From DASXBA01 sp036406475 (GTDB taxonomy: Bacteria > Actinomycetota > Thermoleophilia > Solirubrobacterales > Thermoleophilaceae): a stretch of DNA of 16,340 bases. This document shows positions 13,846 through 16,340 of this stretch, in pieces. The notes under the pieces were generated by a model, which was not told the DNA's origin, searched no databases, and was given only the letters and a program-made list of their open reading frames with translations. The stretch spans positions 1-16,340 of the forward strand of contig DASXBA010000108.1 in NCBI GenBank assembly GCA_036406475.1, written 5' to 3'. Position 1 is the stretch's first letter. Every line of letters starts with the position of its first letter. The translations under genes and the position numbers were made by a program.

Positions 13846-14639
13846 TCATCCGTGCGCCGACCCGATGGTCACCCGATCCCGAGCGGCCAGGTCGCGACGT
13901 GTCTCCGGGTCGCGCAGGAGCGCCCTGACCGCCCGCGACTGGTGTGGCGCGTGCTCCAGCGCCAGCAGGGTGCCCGCCGGAGCCTCGGCGACGAACTCGC
14001 GAATCCCAGCGAGGCCGTCCCCGCCGGCCACGAGCGCCTCGCGCGGCTCCCAGCGGACGATCTCCGGCTGGAGCGACCCTAGCTCGTCCTCCCCCACGTA
14101 CGGGAGGTTGGCGACGACCAGGTCCCAGGTGCCGTCCGGGAGCCCGCGCGTCACGGTCGGCTCGAGCGGCAGGCCCAGCCGCGCGGCGTTTGCGCACGCG
14201 ACATCCACTGCGGCCGGCGAGGCGTCCGAGGCGGTCACGACCAGGTCGGGCCGCTCGTCGAGCAGGGCGAGCGCCACCGCGCCCGAGCCGGTGCCCGCGT
14301 CGTGCACGCGCGCCCCCCGCGGCAGCTCGAGCGCCACCTCCACGAGCAGCTCGGTCTCCGGCCGCGGGATCAGGACGCGCGAGTCGACCGCGAGCTCGAT
14401 GTGGCGGAAGCCCTTGCGGCCGAGGATGTAGGCCACCGGCTCACGCTCGACCCGCCGGCGCACCCGCTCGGCGATCACACGCGCCGAGGCGGGCGGGATC
14501 GCGAGCGAAGGGTCGGACAGCAGCTTTGCCCGGTCAACCTGGAGCGCGTCCGCGATCAGCAGCTGCGCGTCGAGCTCCGGCGTCTCGCAGCCGGCCGCGC
14601 GCAGGGCGGGGACCGCCCCGCCGAGCGCCTCGCGCGCGG

Positions 14640-14643
<4 letters not shown>
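13846..14643 (-). CDS. prmC: Peptide chain release factor N5-glutamine methyltransferase
   Basis: PrmC methylates the glutamine of the GGQ motif in release factors RF1 and RF2 using S-adenosylmethionine. The 265-residue protein has an N-terminal helical domain with REPVAYILGRKGF (67-79), RPETELLVE (94-102), the SAM-binding loop DAGTGSGAVALAL (115-127) and the substrate-glutamine-binding motif NLPY at 179-182, where NPPY is more usual. It starts at TTG 14643, overlapping the prfA stop as TTGA, so translation is coupled to its substrate gene prfA, the classical arrangement. A short gap of 22 bases then leads to the lipase gene on the same strand. Confidence 0.95.
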
Positions 14644-15695
<1,052 letters not shown>

Positions 15696-15716
15696 TCGCG
15701 ACTAGGGTACGCCGCC
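15696..15716. promoter_or_regulatory. 21-bp divergent intergenic region with overlapping opposite -10 boxes
   Basis: Rightward TAGGGT (15703-15708) and leftward TACCCT (15704-15709, - strand) overlap by five bases. Each is followed by exactly 8 bases and then an ATG (15717 and 15695). Any -35 elements must lie inside the opposing genes; I see no strong match. Near-leaderless transcripts are implied. Confidence 0.5.
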
Positions 15717-16076
15717 ATGACGCGGGCACAGCGGCGGGTCGGAATCACCTACGTCTTCGCGGGAATCATGCATTTCGTGATCCCGCGGCAGTACGTGGCG
15801 ATCATGCCCGACTACCTGCCGGCGCACAAAGAGCTCGTCGCGGCGAGCGGCGTGGCCGAGATCGCCGGCGGCGCCGGAATCCTCGTCGAGCGCACGCGCA
15901 AGCCCGCGGCCTGGTGGATGATCGCCACCCTCGTCGCGGTGTTCCCGGCCAACCTGAACATGGCCGTGCACTCCGAGCGCTTCAAGAACGTCCCGCGCTG
16001 GGCGCTCTACGCCCGGCTGCCGCTCCAGGCACTGTTCATCTGGGACGTCTGGCGCAGCGCGATCCGCGACGCCTGA
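15717..16076 (+). CDS. Small DoxX-like membrane protein
   Basis: The 119-residue protein has about four hydrophobic segments. The N-terminal part GITYVFAGIMHFVIPRQYVAIMPDYLP-type pattern (residues 9-35) is characteristic of the DoxX-like family, with G-x-x-HF and P-x-x-L-P elements, followed by a VAEIAGGAGIL second helix and an ANLNMAVH segment. Family members are integral membrane proteins, some linked to thiosulphate:quinone oxidation or oxidative stress, but this one has no specific assignment. ATG 15717 is the first codon after the divergent promoter; the frame remains open upstream across prfA antisense, which is a composition artefact. Its TGA directly abuts the stop of the converging gene. 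Confidence 0.75.
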   Translation: MTRAQRRVGITYVFAGIMHFVIPRQYVAIMPDYLPAHKELVAASGVAEIAGGAGILVERTRKPAAWWMIATLVAVFPANLNMAVHSERFKNVPRWALYARLPLQALFIWDVWRSAIRDA

Positions 16077-16340
16077 TCAGATCGCTGCGATCAGGTAGTG
16101 CGCCCCGAATAGCACCGCGCAGCAGCCGAGCAGCGGCACGAGCGCGGCCAGCCGCCGCCTGACACGCGGCCTGACGAGCGCCGTGCCGAGCGTGGCCGAG
16201 ACGAAGGACATCGACGCCGCGGCGGCGAGGGCGAAGAGCACGAGCGCGGCCGCCGCGCCGAGGCCGCTCGAAACGGCGCCGACGAGGAGGATCCCGATCC
16301 CCGCCGACCCCCCCACCCCGTGCACCATCCCTACGCCGAA
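16077..16340 (-). CDS. C-terminal part of a NicO/HupE-like metal permease (partial)
   Basis: The last 87 residues are in the window; the frame runs off the right edge (residues FGVG precede the Met at 16328), so that Met is not assumed to be the start. The segment GMVHGVGGSAGIGILLVG matches the conserved HG-x-x-GSA helix of NicO/HupE/UreJ-type nickel-cobalt permeases, and two further hydrophobic helices follow (SSGLGAAAALVLFALAAA and LAALVPLLGCCAVLFGAHYL). The intervening SMSFVSATLG resembles a family loop. It ends at 16077-16079, immediately after the DoxX-like gene's stop. The metal specificity is not determinable, and other membrane families with a similar HG motif are possible. Confidence 0.6.
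   Translation of the reverse strand, partial: FGVGMVHGVGGSAGIGILLVGAVSSGLGAAAALVLFALAAAASMSFVSATLGTALVRPRVRRRLAALVPLLGCCAVLFGAHYLIAAI

Noticed and set aside
12132..13928. A 598-codon open frame antisense to the lipase gene
   Set aside because: Shadow frame of the lipase; no domain and no start context.

Overview
The window is very GC-rich and densely coded, with start codons drawn from ATG, GTG, TTG and probably CTG. Most neighbouring genes overlap by 1-4 bases, and no gene-free stretch exceeds about 40 bases. Gene content (prfA-prmC near an L-threonylcarbamoyladenylate synthase and glyA, a class III cyclase, secreted lipid hydrolases) and base composition suggest a high-GC actinobacterium. 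Thermoleophilia (Solirubrobacterales or Gaiellales-like) is my best guess, but it is an inference and no taxonomic marker is decisive.

Left block, + strand, 1-5299: the tail of a nucleotide-sugar dehydrogenase, two NAD-dependent sugar epimerase/dehydratase-type SDR proteins, and a 670-residue fusion of a sugar-isomerase-like TIM barrel to a CapD/PseB-like UDP-sugar dehydratase domain. These are packed stop-to-start or overlapping and look like one nucleotide-sugar pathway for a surface glycan. A membrane-bound HAMP-class III nucleotide cyclase follows without a gap. The strand switch at 5285-5319 is made of a 7-bp tandem repeat with stop codons in all six frames.

Middle block, - strand, read from 9831 down to 5317: cupin protein, tsaC, glyA, fetA, fetB, trhA-like protein. 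Gaps are 3, 27, -4, -4 and -4 bases, so this is probably one operon joining tRNA modification, one-carbon metabolism and an iron-export-type ABC transporter. fetA appears to start at a CTG that overlaps the glyA stop.

The promoter of that operon sits in a 43-bp near-palindrome (9828-9870). It places two identical TATGGT -10 boxes exactly 6 bases before two divergent start codons, implying two leaderless transcripts from overlapping promoters.

Right block: the rightward partner is a 702-residue protein with about seven membrane segments and a C-terminal PI-PLC X domain. It converges on a secreted lipase resembling the Archaeoglobus AF1763 type, with an extra basic C-terminal region. Beyond lie prmC and prfA (4-base overlap), a second compact divergent promoter of 21 bp, a small DoxX-like membrane protein, and the 3' part of a NicO/HupE-like metal permease. 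The lipid-hydrolase genes seem to sit inside what is often a contiguous prfA-prmC-sua5-glyA cluster. I found no RNA gene, CRISPR array, insertion sequence or convincing rho-independent terminator.
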